Origin: Prevotella sp. UBA2711
Lineage (GTDB): Bacteria; Bacteroidota; Bacteroidia; Bacteroidales; Bacteroidaceae
Assembly: GCA_002354095.1 (NCBI GenBank)
Contig: DEKX01000047.1
Span: 1 to 37,449 of the forward strand
Direction of reading: 5' to 3'
DNA: 37,449 bases
The notes under the pieces were generated by a model. The model made no database searches. It worked only from the letters and a program-made list of their open reading frames with translations, and was not told the origin of the DNA. Below are positions 15,853 through 24,904 of this stretch, piece by piece. The position numbers were made by a program, and so were the translations under genes. Within the stretch, counting starts at the first letter, position 1; every line of letters begins with the position of its first letter.

Positions 15853-17172
15853 ATGCTTACATTAAAACTCATCACTGAGGAAACAGAACGCGTGATTCGC
15901 GGACTGGAAAAGAAACATTTCAAAAATGCCAAAGAGGCTATCAATGAAGTACTTGCTGTCGATAAGCGTCGTCGTGAAGCTCAACAGAAACTGGATGCCA
16001 ACCTGAGTGAAGCCAAGAAGATGGCTGCACAGATTGGCGGACTGATGAAGGAAGGCAAGCGCGAGGAGGCTGAGGTCATCAAGACACAGGTAGCGCAAAT
16101 GAAAGAGACCAACAAGCAACTGGAACAGCTGATGAACGAGTCGCAAGAAGAAATGACCCGTTTGCTCTGTCAGATTCCAAATATACCATACGACGAGGTG
16201 CCTGAGGGTGCAGCTGCTGAGGATAACCATGTAGTGAAGTCGAACCTGAAAGAGTGTACGGCTGAGGACACGGTAGGCAACTGGAACGTCAACCCATCGC
16301 TGGGTATTGCCAATCCGCTGCCCCACTGGGAACTGGCTAAGAAATATAATCTGATAGACTTTGACTTGGGCGTGAAGATTACGGGTGCCGGTTTCCCTGT
16401 GTATATCGGTAAGGGAGCCCGTTTGCAGCGTGCCCTCATCAACTTCTTCTTGGACGAGGCTCGCAAGAGTGGTTATACGGAGATCATGCCGCCTACGGTT
16501 GTGAATGCCGCCTCCGGCTATGGCACTGGTCAGTTGCCTGATAAGGAAGGACAGATGTATCACTGCGAGGTAGATGATTTCTATCTGATTCCAACAGCCG
16601 AGGTGCCTGTAACGAACATTTATCGTGATGTGATTTTGGACGAGGCTCAGTTGCCTATCAAGAACTGTGCATATACAGAGTGTTTCCGTCGTGAGGCTGG
16701 TTCTTACGGTAAGGACGTTCGCGGACTGAACCGTCTGCACGAGTTCTCGAAGATTGAGATTGTACGTATCGACAAGCCTGAACATTCGAAAGAGAGCCAC
16801 AAGGAGATGCTGGAGCATGTAGAGGGATTGCTGAAGAAACTGGAACTGCCCTATCGTATTCTGTTGCTGTGTGGCGGAGACCAGTCATTCACCAGTTCTA
16901 TCTGTTACGACTTTGAAGTCTATTCAGAGGCTCAGGGTCGTTGGTTGGAGGTTTCATCGGTATCTAACTTCGATACCTATCAGGCCAACCGTCTGAAGTG
17001 TCGCTACCGTCGTGCAGATAACAAGAAGACGGAACTCTGTCATACGCTGAACGGTTCGGCATTGGCATTGCCCCGTATCGTAGCAGCCCTGCTGGAGAAC
17101 AACCAAACGGAGAATGGTATTAAGATACCTGCTGCACTGGTGCCCTACACAGGTTTCGACATGATTGATTAA
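15853..17172 (+). CDS. serS: Seryl-tRNA synthetase
   Basis: A 439-residue class II synthetase that charges tRNA(Ser). Residues about 30-110 form the antiparallel coiled-coil arm that grips the long variable arm of the tRNA (Lys/Glu/Ala-rich heptads). The catalytic domain carries the class II motif 2 region FRREAGSYGKDVRGLNRLHEF, written here only as its key marks FRREAG and RLHEF, and motif 3 NGSALALPRI near the end. Length is normal. First gene of a rightward operon that continues without a gap over 26 bp to mnmE. Confidence 0.97.
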   Translation: MLTLKLITEETERVIRGLEKKHFKNAKEAINEVLAVDKRRREAQQKLDANLSEAKKMAAQIGGLMKEGKREEAEVIKTQVAQMKETNKQLEQLMNESQEEMTRLLCQIPNIPYDEVPEGAAAEDNHVVKSNLKECTAEDTVGNWNVNPSLGIANPLPHWELAKKYNLIDFDLGVKITGAGFPVYIGKGARLQRALINFFLDEARKSGYTEIMPPTVVNAASGYGTGQLPDKEGQMYHCEVDDFYLIPTAEVPVTNIYRDVILDEAQLPIKNCAYTECFRREAGSYGKDVRGLNRLHEFSKIEIVRIDKPEHSKESHKEMLEHVEGLLKKLELPYRILLLCGGDQSFTSSICYDFEVYSEAQGRWLEVSSVSNFDTYQANRLKCRYRRADNKKTELCHTLNGSALALPRIVAALLENNQTENGIKIPAALVPYTGFDMID

Positions 17173-17197
17173 TCAGAAAATAACAAACTAAACAGAT

Positions 17198-19552
17198 ATG
17201 AATAAAATAGTAAGGAAAGAGCAATTCTCTGAAAAGGTTTTCCTCTTTGAAATTGAGGCACCGCTGATTGCGCAGAGTCGCAAGGCAGGCAATTTCGTGA
17301 TTGTTCGCGTTGACCAGAAGGGTGAACGTATGCCACTCACTATTGCAGGTGCAGACATTGAAAAAGGTACTATCACACTGGTTGTGCAAATGGTAGGCCT
17401 TAGTTCCCAAAAACTCTGTGCACTGCAGGAAGGTGACTGTGTTGCTGACGTGGTAGGACCTCTCGGCAACCCTACTCACATTGAAAAGTATGGTACAGTA
17501 GTTTGTGCAGGCGGTGGACTGGGCGTAGCCCCCATGCTGCCTATCATTCAGGCACTGAAGGCTGCCGGAAACCGCGTTTTGTCTGTAATGGCTGGTCGTT
17601 CTAAAGACCTGATCATCCTGGAGGACAAGGTGCGTGAGTCAAGTGACGAAGTCATCATCATGACCGATGATGGAAGTTATGGTGAGAAGGGTGTTGTGAC
17701 GGTTGGTATTGAGAAATTCATCCAGCAGGAGCCACACGTTGACAAGGTGTTTGCCATTGGCCCTCCCATCATGATGAAGTTCTCGAACCTAACTGCCCAG
17801 AAATACAACATCCCCTGTGAGGTTAGTTTGAATACCATCATGGTGGATGGTACGGGTATGTGTGGTGCCTGCCGATTGACGATTGGAGGCAAGACCAAGT
17901 TTGTATGCATTGACGGTCCTGAGTTCGACGGTGCTTTGGTTGACTGGGACGAGATGTTCAAGCGTATGGGTACCTTCAAACGTGCTGAACAGGAAGAACT
18001 GGAGCATTATGAAGAGCACTTGGTTGCTGCCGAGACTGCAAAGAAATCAGATTCAACGAAGGCTGTGCATGCTGAAGCTTCTGGCAATAACGATCCTATT
18101 GAGGTCCTGACCGACCGCAATGCCCCTTGGCGTGAAGAGATTCGCAAGAGCATGAAGCCCAAGGAGCGCACGGCTATTGAGCGTGTGGTGATGCCTGAAC
18201 TGGATCCTGTCTATCGTGCTACCACTCGTACGGAAGAGGTGAATATCGGTTTGACCAAGGAGATGGCTGTTCAGGAGGCTAAGCGTTGTCTTGACTGTGC
18301 CAAACCAACCTGCGTAGAGGGTTGTCCTGTCAATATCAACATTCCTTCGTTTATCAAGAATATCGAGCGTGGCGAGTTCCTGGCTGCCGCTAAGGTTCTG
18401 AAGCAGACCTCTGCCCTACCCGCTGTCTGTGGACGTGTATGTCCTCAGGAAAAACAGTGCGAGAGCAAGTGTATTCATCTGAAGATGAACGAGCCTGCTG
18501 TGGCTATCGGTTATCTGGAGCGTTTTGCAGCTGACTATGAGCGCGAGTCGGGCAATATGTCTTTGCCTGAGATTGCTCCTGCCAATGGTATCAAGATTGC
18601 CGTTGTTGGTTCTGGTCCTGCCGGACTCTCGTTTGCTGGCGACATGGTGAAGAAGGGTTATGATGTTTACGTATTCGAAGCACTGCACGAAATCGGTGGT
18701 GTGCTGAAATATGGTATTCCCGAATTCCGTCTTCCTAACAAGATTGTGGATGTTGAAATCGAGAATCTTGCCAAGATGGGCGTTCACTTCCAGACGGACG
18801 TGATTGTCGGTAAGACCATCAGCGTAGAGCAGTTAGAGAAGCAAGGCTTTAAGGGAATCTTTGTAGGTTCTGGTGCCGGTCTGCCTAACTTCATGAATAT
18901 TCCTGGCGAGAATGCTATCAACATCATGTCGTCGAATGAATATCTCACTCGCGTCAACTTGATGGATGCTGCCAATCCTTCTACGGATACACCTATCAAT
19001 CTGGGTAAGAATGTGCTCGTAGTCGGTGGCGGTAATACGGCTATGGACTCTTGTCGTACGGCTAAGCGCCTGGGTGGTAATGTCACACTCGTATATCGCC
19101 GTTCAGAACAGGAAATGCCAGCCCGTCTGGAGGAGGTAAAGCATGCCAAGGAAGAAGGTATTAATTTCCTGACGCTGCACAATCCTATCGAGTATATTGC
19201 CGACGAGAATGGTGCTGTCAAGCAGGCAGTGCTGCAAGTAATGGAGCTTGGCGAGCCCGATGCTTCTGGCCGTCGCAGTCCTGTTCCTGTAGAAGGCAAG
19301 ACCGTTACTTTGGATGTTGACCAAGTGATTGTGGCTGTTGGTGTTAGTCCTAACCCACTCGTTCCAAAATCAATCGAAGGATTGGAATTAGGTCGCAAGA
19401 ACACCATCGTGGTCAACGAAGGTATGCAGTCTGCCCGTTCAGAAATATTTGCCGGTGGTGACATCGTACGTGGTGGCGCTACGGTTATCCTTGCTATGGG
19501 TGACGGTCGTCGTGCTGCTGCCCACATGGACGAATATCTGCAAGCTAAGTAG
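17198..19552 (+). CDS. Fused NfnA-NfnB-type ferredoxin:NAD(P) oxidoreductase / glutamate synthase small-chain-like protein
   Basis: A 784-residue fusion. Residues 1-260 are an FNR-like flavoprotein (as in dihydroorotate dehydrogenase electron-transfer subunit or NfnA), with CAGGGLGVAPM at 103-113 and [2Fe-2S] cysteines at 222, 225 and 237. Residues 320-784 resemble the glutamate synthase small chain or NfnB: two cysteine groups for [4Fe-4S] clusters (364/367/372/376 and 411/415/421/425), an FAD GSGPAG at 471-476, and a second dinucleotide fold (VVGGGNTAMDS). Together this suggests reversible electron transfer between NADH, NADPH and ferredoxin, possibly bifurcating. A glutamate synthase role cannot be excluded, but no large-subunit gene is adjacent. 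Second gene of the serS operon. Confidence 0.9.
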   Translation: MNKIVRKEQFSEKVFLFEIEAPLIAQSRKAGNFVIVRVDQKGERMPLTIAGADIEKGTITLVVQMVGLSSQKLCALQEGDCVADVVGPLGNPTHIEKYGTVVCAGGGLGVAPMLPIIQALKAAGNRVLSVMAGRSKDLIILEDKVRESSDEVIIMTDDGSYGEKGVVTVGIEKFIQQEPHVDKVFAIGPPIMMKFSNLTAQKYNIPCEVSLNTIMVDGTGMCGACRLTIGGKTKFVCIDGPEFDGALVDWDEMFKRMGTFKRAEQEELEHYEEHLVAAETAKKSDSTKAVHAEASGNNDPIEVLTDRNAPWREEIRKSMKPKERTAIERVVMPELDPVYRATTRTEEVNIGLTKEMAVQEAKRCLDCAKPTCVEGCPVNINIPSFIKNIERGEFLAAAKVLKQTSALPAVCGRVCPQEKQCESKCIHLKMNEPAVAIGYLERFAADYERESGNMSLPEIAPANGIKIAVVGSGPAGLSFAGDMVKKGYDVYVFEALHEIGGVLKYGIPEFRLPNKIVDVEIENLAKMGVHFQTDVIVGKTISVEQLEKQGFKGIFVGSGAGLPNFMNIPGENAINIMSSNEYLTRVNLMDAANPSTDTPINLGKNVLVVGGGNTAMDSCRTAKRLGGNVTLVYRRSEQEMPARLEEVKHAKEEGINFLTLHNPIEYIADENGAVKQAVLQVMELGEPDASGRRSPVPVEGKTVTLDVDQVIVAVGVSPNPLVPKSIEGLELGRKNTIVVNEGMQSARSEIFAGGDIVRGGATVILAMGDGRRAAAHMDEYLQAK

Positions 19553-19554
19553 TC

Positions 19555-19923
19555 ATGAACGGACTTTATACTATCATTTTGCTCATACTAAGTAATGTGT
19601 TTATGACACTTGCTTGGTATGGGCATTTAAAATTATCAGAAACGGGTGTCAGCAGCAACTGGCCGCTTATCGGGGTGATTGCCTTCTCATGGATGATTGC
19701 CTTCTTTGAGTATTGTTGTCAGGTGCCTGCCAACCGTTTGGGCTTCGAGGGCAATGGCGGTCCCTTTAACCTGGTACAGCTAAAAGTAATTCAGGAGTGT
19801 ATCTCGCTGGGCGTTTTTGCTGTGATAGCCAACATCATGTTTCAAGGTCAGAACCTGCATTGGAACCATATTCTGGCTTTCTTCCTGATTATCTGTGCTG
19901 TCTATTTGGTATTCATGAAGTAA
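19555..19923 (+). CDS. DUF486 / DMT-like small membrane protein
   Basis: A 122-residue integral membrane protein with four hydrophobic helices and the conserved features of the DUF486 family: WYGHLK near residue 22, FEYCCQVPANRLG at about 50-62, and FNLVQLKVIQECISL at about 71-85. The family is related to small multidrug-resistance-type (DMT) transporters, but its substrate is unknown. The start follows the previous stop by 2 bp and the next gene begins 4 bp after its stop, so it is co-transcribed. Confidence 0.88.
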   Translation: MNGLYTIILLILSNVFMTLAWYGHLKLSETGVSSNWPLIGVIAFSWMIAFFEYCCQVPANRLGFEGNGGPFNLVQLKVIQECISLGVFAVIANIMFQGQNLHWNHILAFFLIICAVYLVFMK

Positions 19924-19927
19924 TCAG

Positions 19928-21760
19928 ATGGACGTAGAAAGACGACTGCAATGGCATTTTCACAAGGCTCTGCGCGACTATCGTCTGATAGAGGATGGCG
20001 ATAAGGTACTCGTAGGTCTCTCTGGTGGCAAAGATTCGCTCTGTCTGCTGGAGTTTCTTGCCCGTCGGTCAAAAGTCTTTCGTCCTAAATTCTCTGTAGA
20101 AGCGCTTCATGTACGCATGGAGAATATCCAGTATGAGAGTGATACTGTTTATCTCCAGCAATTCTGTGATAATCTGGGGGTTCCTCTTCACATTATTACG
20201 ACCCGTTTTGACGATACCCAACATACGAAACCTGCCTGTTTCCTATGCTCATGGCAACGTCGTAAGCAATTGTTTAATCTGGCTCAGGAGTTAGGGTGCA
20301 ACAAGATTGCCTTGGGACATCATCAAGACGACTTGATTCATACGGCATTGATGAACCTGACGTTCCAAGGACATTTTTCGTCTATGCCCCCACTGCTGAA
20401 GATGGACAAGATGCCGCTTTCCATCATCCGACCGCTGTGCCTGTGTCAGGAAGCTGATATTGAGGAATATGCCTCGATACGGAAATATGAGAAACAATTG
20501 AAACGGTGTCCGTATGAGAAGGATACGAACCGCACGACTGTTCATGAGCTGTTTGACCGCATGCAGCAGATGAATGCGGAGGCTCGATACTCTATATGGA
20601 ATGCTCTGGAATCTGCCATGAAGTTGCGCCCCATGATCATTTTGCTGATGCTGTTGATATCAATGGGTGTGTCGGCTCAGCGCCGTAAGCAGCATCGGCA
20701 GAAAGTGGCGCCTCCCACAGAACAGTCGGAACAAATGAAGCGCATGACGGAGTCAACGCAGCGCATCATGTTTATCGACAGTGTCGTACTGCCCAAGAAA
20801 GATATCCTAAAGGCTTATCCTGTTTCTGCTGAGGTTGGACGTTTGGCGCCCTACTCTACATTCTTCCCCCAAAGCAAGTCTCAGACGTTGACGTATATGA
20901 ATGAACTGGGTAACCGTTGTCTTTACAATGATACCGACAGTACGTTGGCTTATCGGGAACGTCTCCTCCAAACTTGGAGCCCTGCCGATACATTGGTTGG
21001 GATTAACAGTGACCATCAGTTCCGTCATATCCGTTATCCATTCATGATGACCGACGGAATAACACTTTATTTTGCAGCACAAGGCGAAGAGAGTATAGGT
21101 GGATACGATATCTTTATGACAACCTACGATGCTGCGGAAGGACGATTCCTGAAACCTGAGAACATCGGTATGCCTTTCAATTCTACTGCCAACGATTATC
21201 TGTTTGTGATTGACGAATACAATCAGTTAGGCTATTTTGCTACAGACCGACTGAAGCCGGACTCTGACAGTGTGTGTGTCTATACTTTCATCCCTGCCGA
21301 GAAATACCTGACGTACGATGCTGCTCAGTATGCTCCAGAGCAGATTGCGGCTTATGCCCGCATTGCTGACATCTCACAGACATGGGATAACCAAGATGCT
21401 CTTGCATCGGCACAACAACGACTGAAGAAGGTCAGAAATATCCGCACAAAGAAACGGGAACCGGCTTTTTCGTTTGTCATCAATAACCAGACCGTTTATC
21501 ACGAATTACATGATTTTAAGGCTCCGGGCAATCAAGAGCGTTATAAAAAACTCGTAGAGCTAAAACAACGTTATCAGCAAGTACTCCTAACGTTGGAAAA
21601 GAATCGTGCATACTATCATAAAGCTGCGGCTAACGAAAAAGATGCTCTTACTCGTGATATTCTGGATGGCGAGCAGATACAGCATGAGTTGTACAGTGCC
21701 ATTCAGCAACAGGAGATAGATATCCGACAAGCAGAAAATAATTATCTAACTAAAAAATAA
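19928..21760 (+). CDS. Fused ORF: TtcA-like tRNA thiolase plus signal-anchored PD40-like protein
   Basis: A single 610-residue frame with two unrelated halves. Residues 1-230 resemble TtcA/TilS-type PP-loop tRNA modification enzymes: SGGKDS at 32-37, CFLC at 104-107, GHHQDD at 130-135, and CPY at 194-196. Residue Met231 (ATG at 20618) starts a typical signal peptide, LRPMIILLMLLISMGVSAQ, and the rest looks exported: a PD40/WD40-like stretch (GGYDIFMTTYD, then DYLFVIDEYNQLGYFATDR) and a C-terminal coiled coil. In related genomes these are expected as two neighbouring genes. Either the stop between them was lost, giving a membrane-anchored fusion, or translation also starts at 20618. No stop or frameshift is visible at the junction. 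Confidence 0.8.
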   Translation: MDVERRLQWHFHKALRDYRLIEDGDKVLVGLSGGKDSLCLLEFLARRSKVFRPKFSVEALHVRMENIQYESDTVYLQQFCDNLGVPLHIITTRFDDTQHTKPACFLCSWQRRKQLFNLAQELGCNKIALGHHQDDLIHTALMNLTFQGHFSSMPPLLKMDKMPLSIIRPLCLCQEADIEEYASIRKYEKQLKRCPYEKDTNRTTVHELFDRMQQMNAEARYSIWNALESAMKLRPMIILLMLLISMGVSAQRRKQHRQKVAPPTEQSEQMKRMTESTQRIMFIDSVVLPKKDILKAYPVSAEVGRLAPYSTFFPQSKSQTLTYMNELGNRCLYNDTDSTLAYRERLLQTWSPADTLVGINSDHQFRHIRYPFMMTDGITLYFAAQGEESIGGYDIFMTTYDAAEGRFLKPENIGMPFNSTANDYLFVIDEYNQLGYFATDRLKPDSDSVCVYTFIPAEKYLTYDAAQYAPEQIAAYARIADISQTWDNQDALASAQQRLKKVRNIRTKKREPAFSFVINNQTVYHELHDFKAPGNQERYKKLVELKQRYQQVLLTLEKNRAYYHKAAANEKDALTRDILDGEQIQHELYSAIQQQEIDIRQAENNYLTKK

Positions 21761-21764
21761 AACT

Positions 21765-22640
21765 ATGGCAAAAAGACATTTTCCAGAATCCGAACTCATC
21801 ATCAATAACGACGGTTCATGTTTCCATCTGCATCTGCGTCCTGAGCAGTTGGCTGATCGCGTCATCTTAGTGGGCGACCCAGGTCGTGTAGAAACTGTTG
21901 CCTCGCATTTCGATGCACGCGAATGTGAAGTCAGCAGTCGGGAATTCCGCACAATCACAGGAACATATCAAGGCAAACGCATCTCCGTACAGTCAACGGG
22001 TATCGGTTGCGACAACATCGATATCGTGATGAACGAACTTGACACCTTGGCCAATGTTGATTATAATACCCGTACAGAAAAGGACGAGCACCGCACACTG
22101 ACCATCGTACGCATCGGTACTTGTGGCGGCTTACAGCCTTTCACACCCACTGGATGTTTCATCGCCAGCGTCAAGAGCATCGGTTTCGATGGACTGTTGA
22201 ACTACTACGCAGGACGTAATGAGGTGTGTGACCTGAAACTCGAAGAGGCTTTCAAGCAACACATGAAATGGAACCCCATCAAGGGTGCTCCCTATGTTGC
22301 TGTCGCCAACCCAGATCTCATCGACCAGATTGCCAAAGATGATATGATTCGTGGCTATACCGTAGCCTGCGGTGGCTTCTATGGTCCCCAGGGCCGCATC
22401 CTCCGTGCCGATGTAGCCGATCCCGACCAGAACAACAAAGTGGAGTCTTTCGAATATGACGGCATGAAAATATGCAACTACGAAATGGAGTCAAGTGCCC
22501 TCGCCGGTCTCGCCTCCATCTTAGGCCATCGCGCCATGACTTGTTGCATGGTGATTGCCAACCGCTACACCACAGAAATGAACACGGAGTATAAGAATTC
22601 GATTGATACACTCATCCAAAAGGTTCTCGACAGAATATAA
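21765..22640 (+). CDS. udp: Uridine/nucleoside phosphorylase
   Basis: A 291-residue PNP_UDP_1 family enzyme that splits nucleosides with phosphate to base and ribose-1-phosphate. Supporting motifs are VILVGDPGRVE at about 33-43 (phosphate-binding glycine loop), STGIGCDNIDI, IVRIGTCGGLQP and CNYEMESSALAGLA, the NYEMES motif being the ribose-binding signature. The uridine preference is inferred from overall similarity, and other nucleosides are possible. Starts 4 bp after the fused ORF; its stop is directly followed by the mnmE ATG. Confidence 0.9.
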   Translation: MAKRHFPESELIINNDGSCFHLHLRPEQLADRVILVGDPGRVETVASHFDARECEVSSREFRTITGTYQGKRISVQSTGIGCDNIDIVMNELDTLANVDYNTRTEKDEHRTLTIVRIGTCGGLQPFTPTGCFIASVKSIGFDGLLNYYAGRNEVCDLKLEEAFKQHMKWNPIKGAPYVAVANPDLIDQIAKDDMIRGYTVACGGFYGPQGRILRADVADPDQNNKVESFEYDGMKICNYEMESSALAGLASILGHRAMTCCMVIANRYTTEMNTEYKNSIDTLIQKVLDRI

Positions 22641-23924
22641 ATGAACGATACTATTTGTGCACTCGCAACTGCTCCTGGTGGGGCACTTGGGATTATCAGG
22701 ATCTCAGGGGCTCAGTCGTTTGAGATTCTTTCTCGCGTATTTAGTAAGGACATTAGCAATGCCCAACCTAATACTATTCATTACGGGCACATCAAGAATG
22801 GCTCTGAGATTCTCGATGAATGTATGGTCAGCATTTTCCGTGCTCCCCACTCTTACACTGGTGAGGACTCCGCGGAGATTAGTTGTCACGGCTCACGCTA
22901 TATATTAAATAAGGTATTAGAGTTGTTGGTGCAGCATGGTTGTCGGATGGCAGGTCCTGGTGAATATACCCAACGCGCCTATCTCAACGGCAAGATGGAT
23001 TTATCGCAGGCTGAGGCTGTTGCCGACCTCATTGCTTCTACTAATCGGGCTTCCCATCAGTTGGCGATGAGTCAACTGCGTGGTGGCATCTCATCGGAAC
23101 TGGCTCGGTTGCGTGAACAACTGCTAAAACTCACCTCGCTGCTTGAACTGGAACTCGACTTCTCAGACCATGAAGACTTGGAGTTTGCCGATCGTTCGGA
23201 ACTGCTTTCATTGGCTCAACAAATAGACACTCATATTACTCATCTCGCTCAATCCTTCAAGACAGGACAGGCGCTCAAAGAGGGAATACCAGTTGCCATT
23301 GTCGGAGCACCGAATGTAGGTAAGAGTACATTACTCAATGCCCTGTTGAACGAAGAGCGTGCTATTGTCTCAGATATCCAAGGTACTACTCGTGATACTA
23401 TTGAAGACACCATTCAGTTAGGTGGTATCACATTCCGTTTCATCGATACTGCCGGTATTCGACATACTGATGACCAGATAGAACAGATGGGCATCGAGCG
23501 TTCTGTCAGTGCCGCCCAGCGTGCCCGTATCATCATCATGATGGCTGAACCAGGAGTACCCTACCCCGACATCGATGTCCGTGAAGACCAGACCGTCATC
23601 CGTATCGAAAATAAGACGGACGCATTCCAAGCTAAGTTTGGCGTTGGTATAGAAGCGCTGAAGCAACAGCTCGTAGCAGCCATTCCCCATGCTTCCGATT
23701 CAGATGTCATCATCTCCAATGCCCGTCATTATGAAATTCTCACTCGTGCCCAAGAGCATTTAAGTCAGGTTATCAAAGGTCTGAATGCCCAAATCAGTGG
23801 AGACTTGCTCAGTGAAGATTTGCGATTAGTCCTCTCAGAATTAGGAGAAATCACAGGTCAAGGTCAAATCACTCCCACCGAAGTCCTTAATAACATCTTC
23901 CAGCACTTCTGCGTGGGAAAGTAG
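22641..23924 (+). CDS. mnmE: tRNA modification GTPase MnmE, compact form
   Basis: A 427-residue enzyme that works with MnmG to install the cmnm5 group on wobble uridine of tRNAs. The N-terminal folate-binding domain starts TICALATAPGGALGIIRISG. The GTPase domain has G1 GAPNVGKS at 222-229, a GTTRD switch, DTAG at 269-272 and NKTD at 324-327. The C-terminus ends CVGK, with the conserved redox-active cysteine at 424. The protein is 20-40 residues shorter than usual, and most of the loss is between the G3 and G4 motifs (about residues 295-325), where only a short stretch links them. The stop codon region is duplicated just downstream. Last gene of the serS operon. Confidence 0.94.
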   Translation: MNDTICALATAPGGALGIIRISGAQSFEILSRVFSKDISNAQPNTIHYGHIKNGSEILDECMVSIFRAPHSYTGEDSAEISCHGSRYILNKVLELLVQHGCRMAGPGEYTQRAYLNGKMDLSQAEAVADLIASTNRASHQLAMSQLRGGISSELARLREQLLKLTSLLELELDFSDHEDLEFADRSELLSLAQQIDTHITHLAQSFKTGQALKEGIPVAIVGAPNVGKSTLLNALLNEERAIVSDIQGTTRDTIEDTIQLGGITFRFIDTAGIRHTDDQIEQMGIERSVSAAQRARIIIMMAEPGVPYPDIDVREDQTVIRIENKTDAFQAKFGVGIEALKQQLVAAIPHASDSDVIISNARHYEILTRAQEHLSQVIKGLNAQISGDLLSEDLRLVLSELGEITGQGQITPTEVLNNIFQHFCVGK

Positions 23925-23943
23925 ATTCTGCGTGGGAAAGTAG
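23907..23943. repeat. 18-bp tandem duplication of the mnmE 3' end
   Basis: TTCTGCGTGGGAAAGTAG occurs at 23907-23924 (the last codons and stop of mnmE) and again at 23926-23943, separated by one A. It marks the exact border between housekeeping and accessory sequence, so it may be a relic of site-specific integration. Confidence 0.85.
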
Positions 23944-23983
23944 GGGGCGAAAGGGTAATTGCAACCCCTTGCCCCCATTATTT
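23943..23983 (+). terminator. GC-rich hairpin after mnmE
   Basis: GGGGGC (23943-23948) pairs with GCCCCC (23971-23976), with further partial pairing inside, followed by ATTATTT. It would end the serS-mnmE transcript and lies in front of the convergent P5-like gene. Confidence 0.6.
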
Positions 23984-23989
23984 CCCTAA

Positions 23990-24418
23990 CTACAGAAGTA
24001 TGAAGCCTCGTACAACATACGGCACCAGTTCCTGCCGTTCCCTGCCATTCAGTCCGCACTCCACCATCGCCATAGCCAGTACGATGTCGCACCAAAGTAC
24101 CTTCGTCTCCGGTTTCATTGGAGGCAGTGGAGCGTCGGGTGCAATCCCCGTACGCTGACTCACTGCCTTGATATACGCCACCACCTGGTTCTCCGTTTCC
24201 GGTGCCCATCGTGAAATAATCTGGGTAATGGTCTTGCACCCATGCTTCGTATAGTACGTCCGCAGCAGCTTAAACGCTGCCCGCAGTCCATACTCCATTG
24301 TTTCAAACTGGGCAAAGTTCGGGTCCGTCGAAGGCTTCACCTCCCCCTGCCAATTAATTTTCTCACTCTTAATAATATTCAGCGGATTATTGTTCCGCAA
24401 ACCTCTTGCTTGTTTCAT
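23990..24418 (-). CDS. P5-like lysozyme-fold protein
   Basis: A 142-residue protein resembling proteins annotated as structural protein P5 in Bacteroidota and phages. The pattern is an early RGLRNNNPLNI, a central FAQFETMEYGLRAAFKLLRTYY, and a late ENQVVAYIKAVSQRTGI. Such domains look like small transglycosylase/lysozyme folds and may cut peptidoglycan or bind it. There is no signal peptide, so release might need lysis or another route. It is the last gene of the leftward accessory group, with a hairpin between it and mnmE. Family name is from memory; activity is inferred. Confidence 0.65.
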   Translation of the reverse strand: MKQARGLRNNNPLNIIKSEKINWQGEVKPSTDPNFAQFETMEYGLRAAFKLLRTYYTKHGCKTITQIISRWAPETENQVVAYIKAVSQRTGIAPDAPLPPMKPETKVLWCDIVLAMAMVECGLNGRERQELVPYVVRGFILL

Positions 24419-24440
24419 TTTCTTAGTTGTTTAGGAAATC

Positions 24441-24496
24441 AGTCGTTTAGTCGTTTGGGAGTCCATTTTTTGCAAGGACTACAGGACTTAAGGACT
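24441..24496. repeat. Two period-8 arrays before the P5-like gene
   Basis: AGTCGTTT occurs twice in tandem (24441-24456), and AAGGACT recurs three times at 8-nt steps (24474-24496). Both lie in the 88-bp gap between the unrecognised gene at 24507-24881 and the P5-like gene, just past the former's stop. Confidence 0.7.
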
Positions 24497-24506
24497 TTTT
24501 TAATGT

Positions 24507-24881
24507 TTAATTTTTAATGCTTCGTTTCTTGTTAACATTAATAGGTGTACTTTGGGGAAACGCGATGCTATAGGCGCTATCGAGGGCTTTCAGGTTTATT
24601 CTGTAGTAGCTGATGCCCAACCGCACGGCCACGATAGCACGCAGGAGTTCACGGTGCTTGCGCGGATAGAGCGACGGGATGGGCAGCTCGTTCCAGCCTT
24701 CTTGATCACAGCGGTTGCACACCTCCCAGATAAAGTTATCGTCGGCTTCCCCACCGAACCACACCTTCAGCACGCGACGGATGCAGAAGCGCTTATACTG
24801 TTCTCCGAGGAGGCGCCTCGTGCGCTCCAGCCGAAGCCAGAGCTGCACAAAGCATTCTTGGGTATTCTGAATCTCAATCAT
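24507..24881 (-). CDS. Unrecognised 124-residue protein
   Basis: I do not recognise this gene. ATG 24881 (MIEIQNTQECF) is preferred over one at 24917 that lies in the TGACAAA repeats. The protein is basic and mostly helical, with RLERTRRLLGEQYKRF, a WFGGEADDNFIWEV segment, an EVCNRCDQEGW cysteine pair, and RKHRELLRAIVAVRLGISYYR. There is no signal peptide or membrane segment. It follows the VirE_N/DUF3987 gene on the same strand, so a role in the same replication or mobility module is possible. That is inference from context only. Confidence 0.6.
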   Translation of the reverse strand: MIEIQNTQECFVQLWLRLERTRRLLGEQYKRFCIRRVLKVWFGGEADDNFIWEVCNRCDQEGWNELPIPSLYPRKHRELLRAIVAVRLGISYYRINLKALDSAYSIAFPQSTPINVNKKRSIKN

Positions 24882-24904
24882 AATATCAAGTTTCAAATCG
24901 AAAA

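Noticed and set aside
15862..16818. 318-codon minus-strand ORF opposite serS
   Set aside because: Antisense shadow of serS with no family features.
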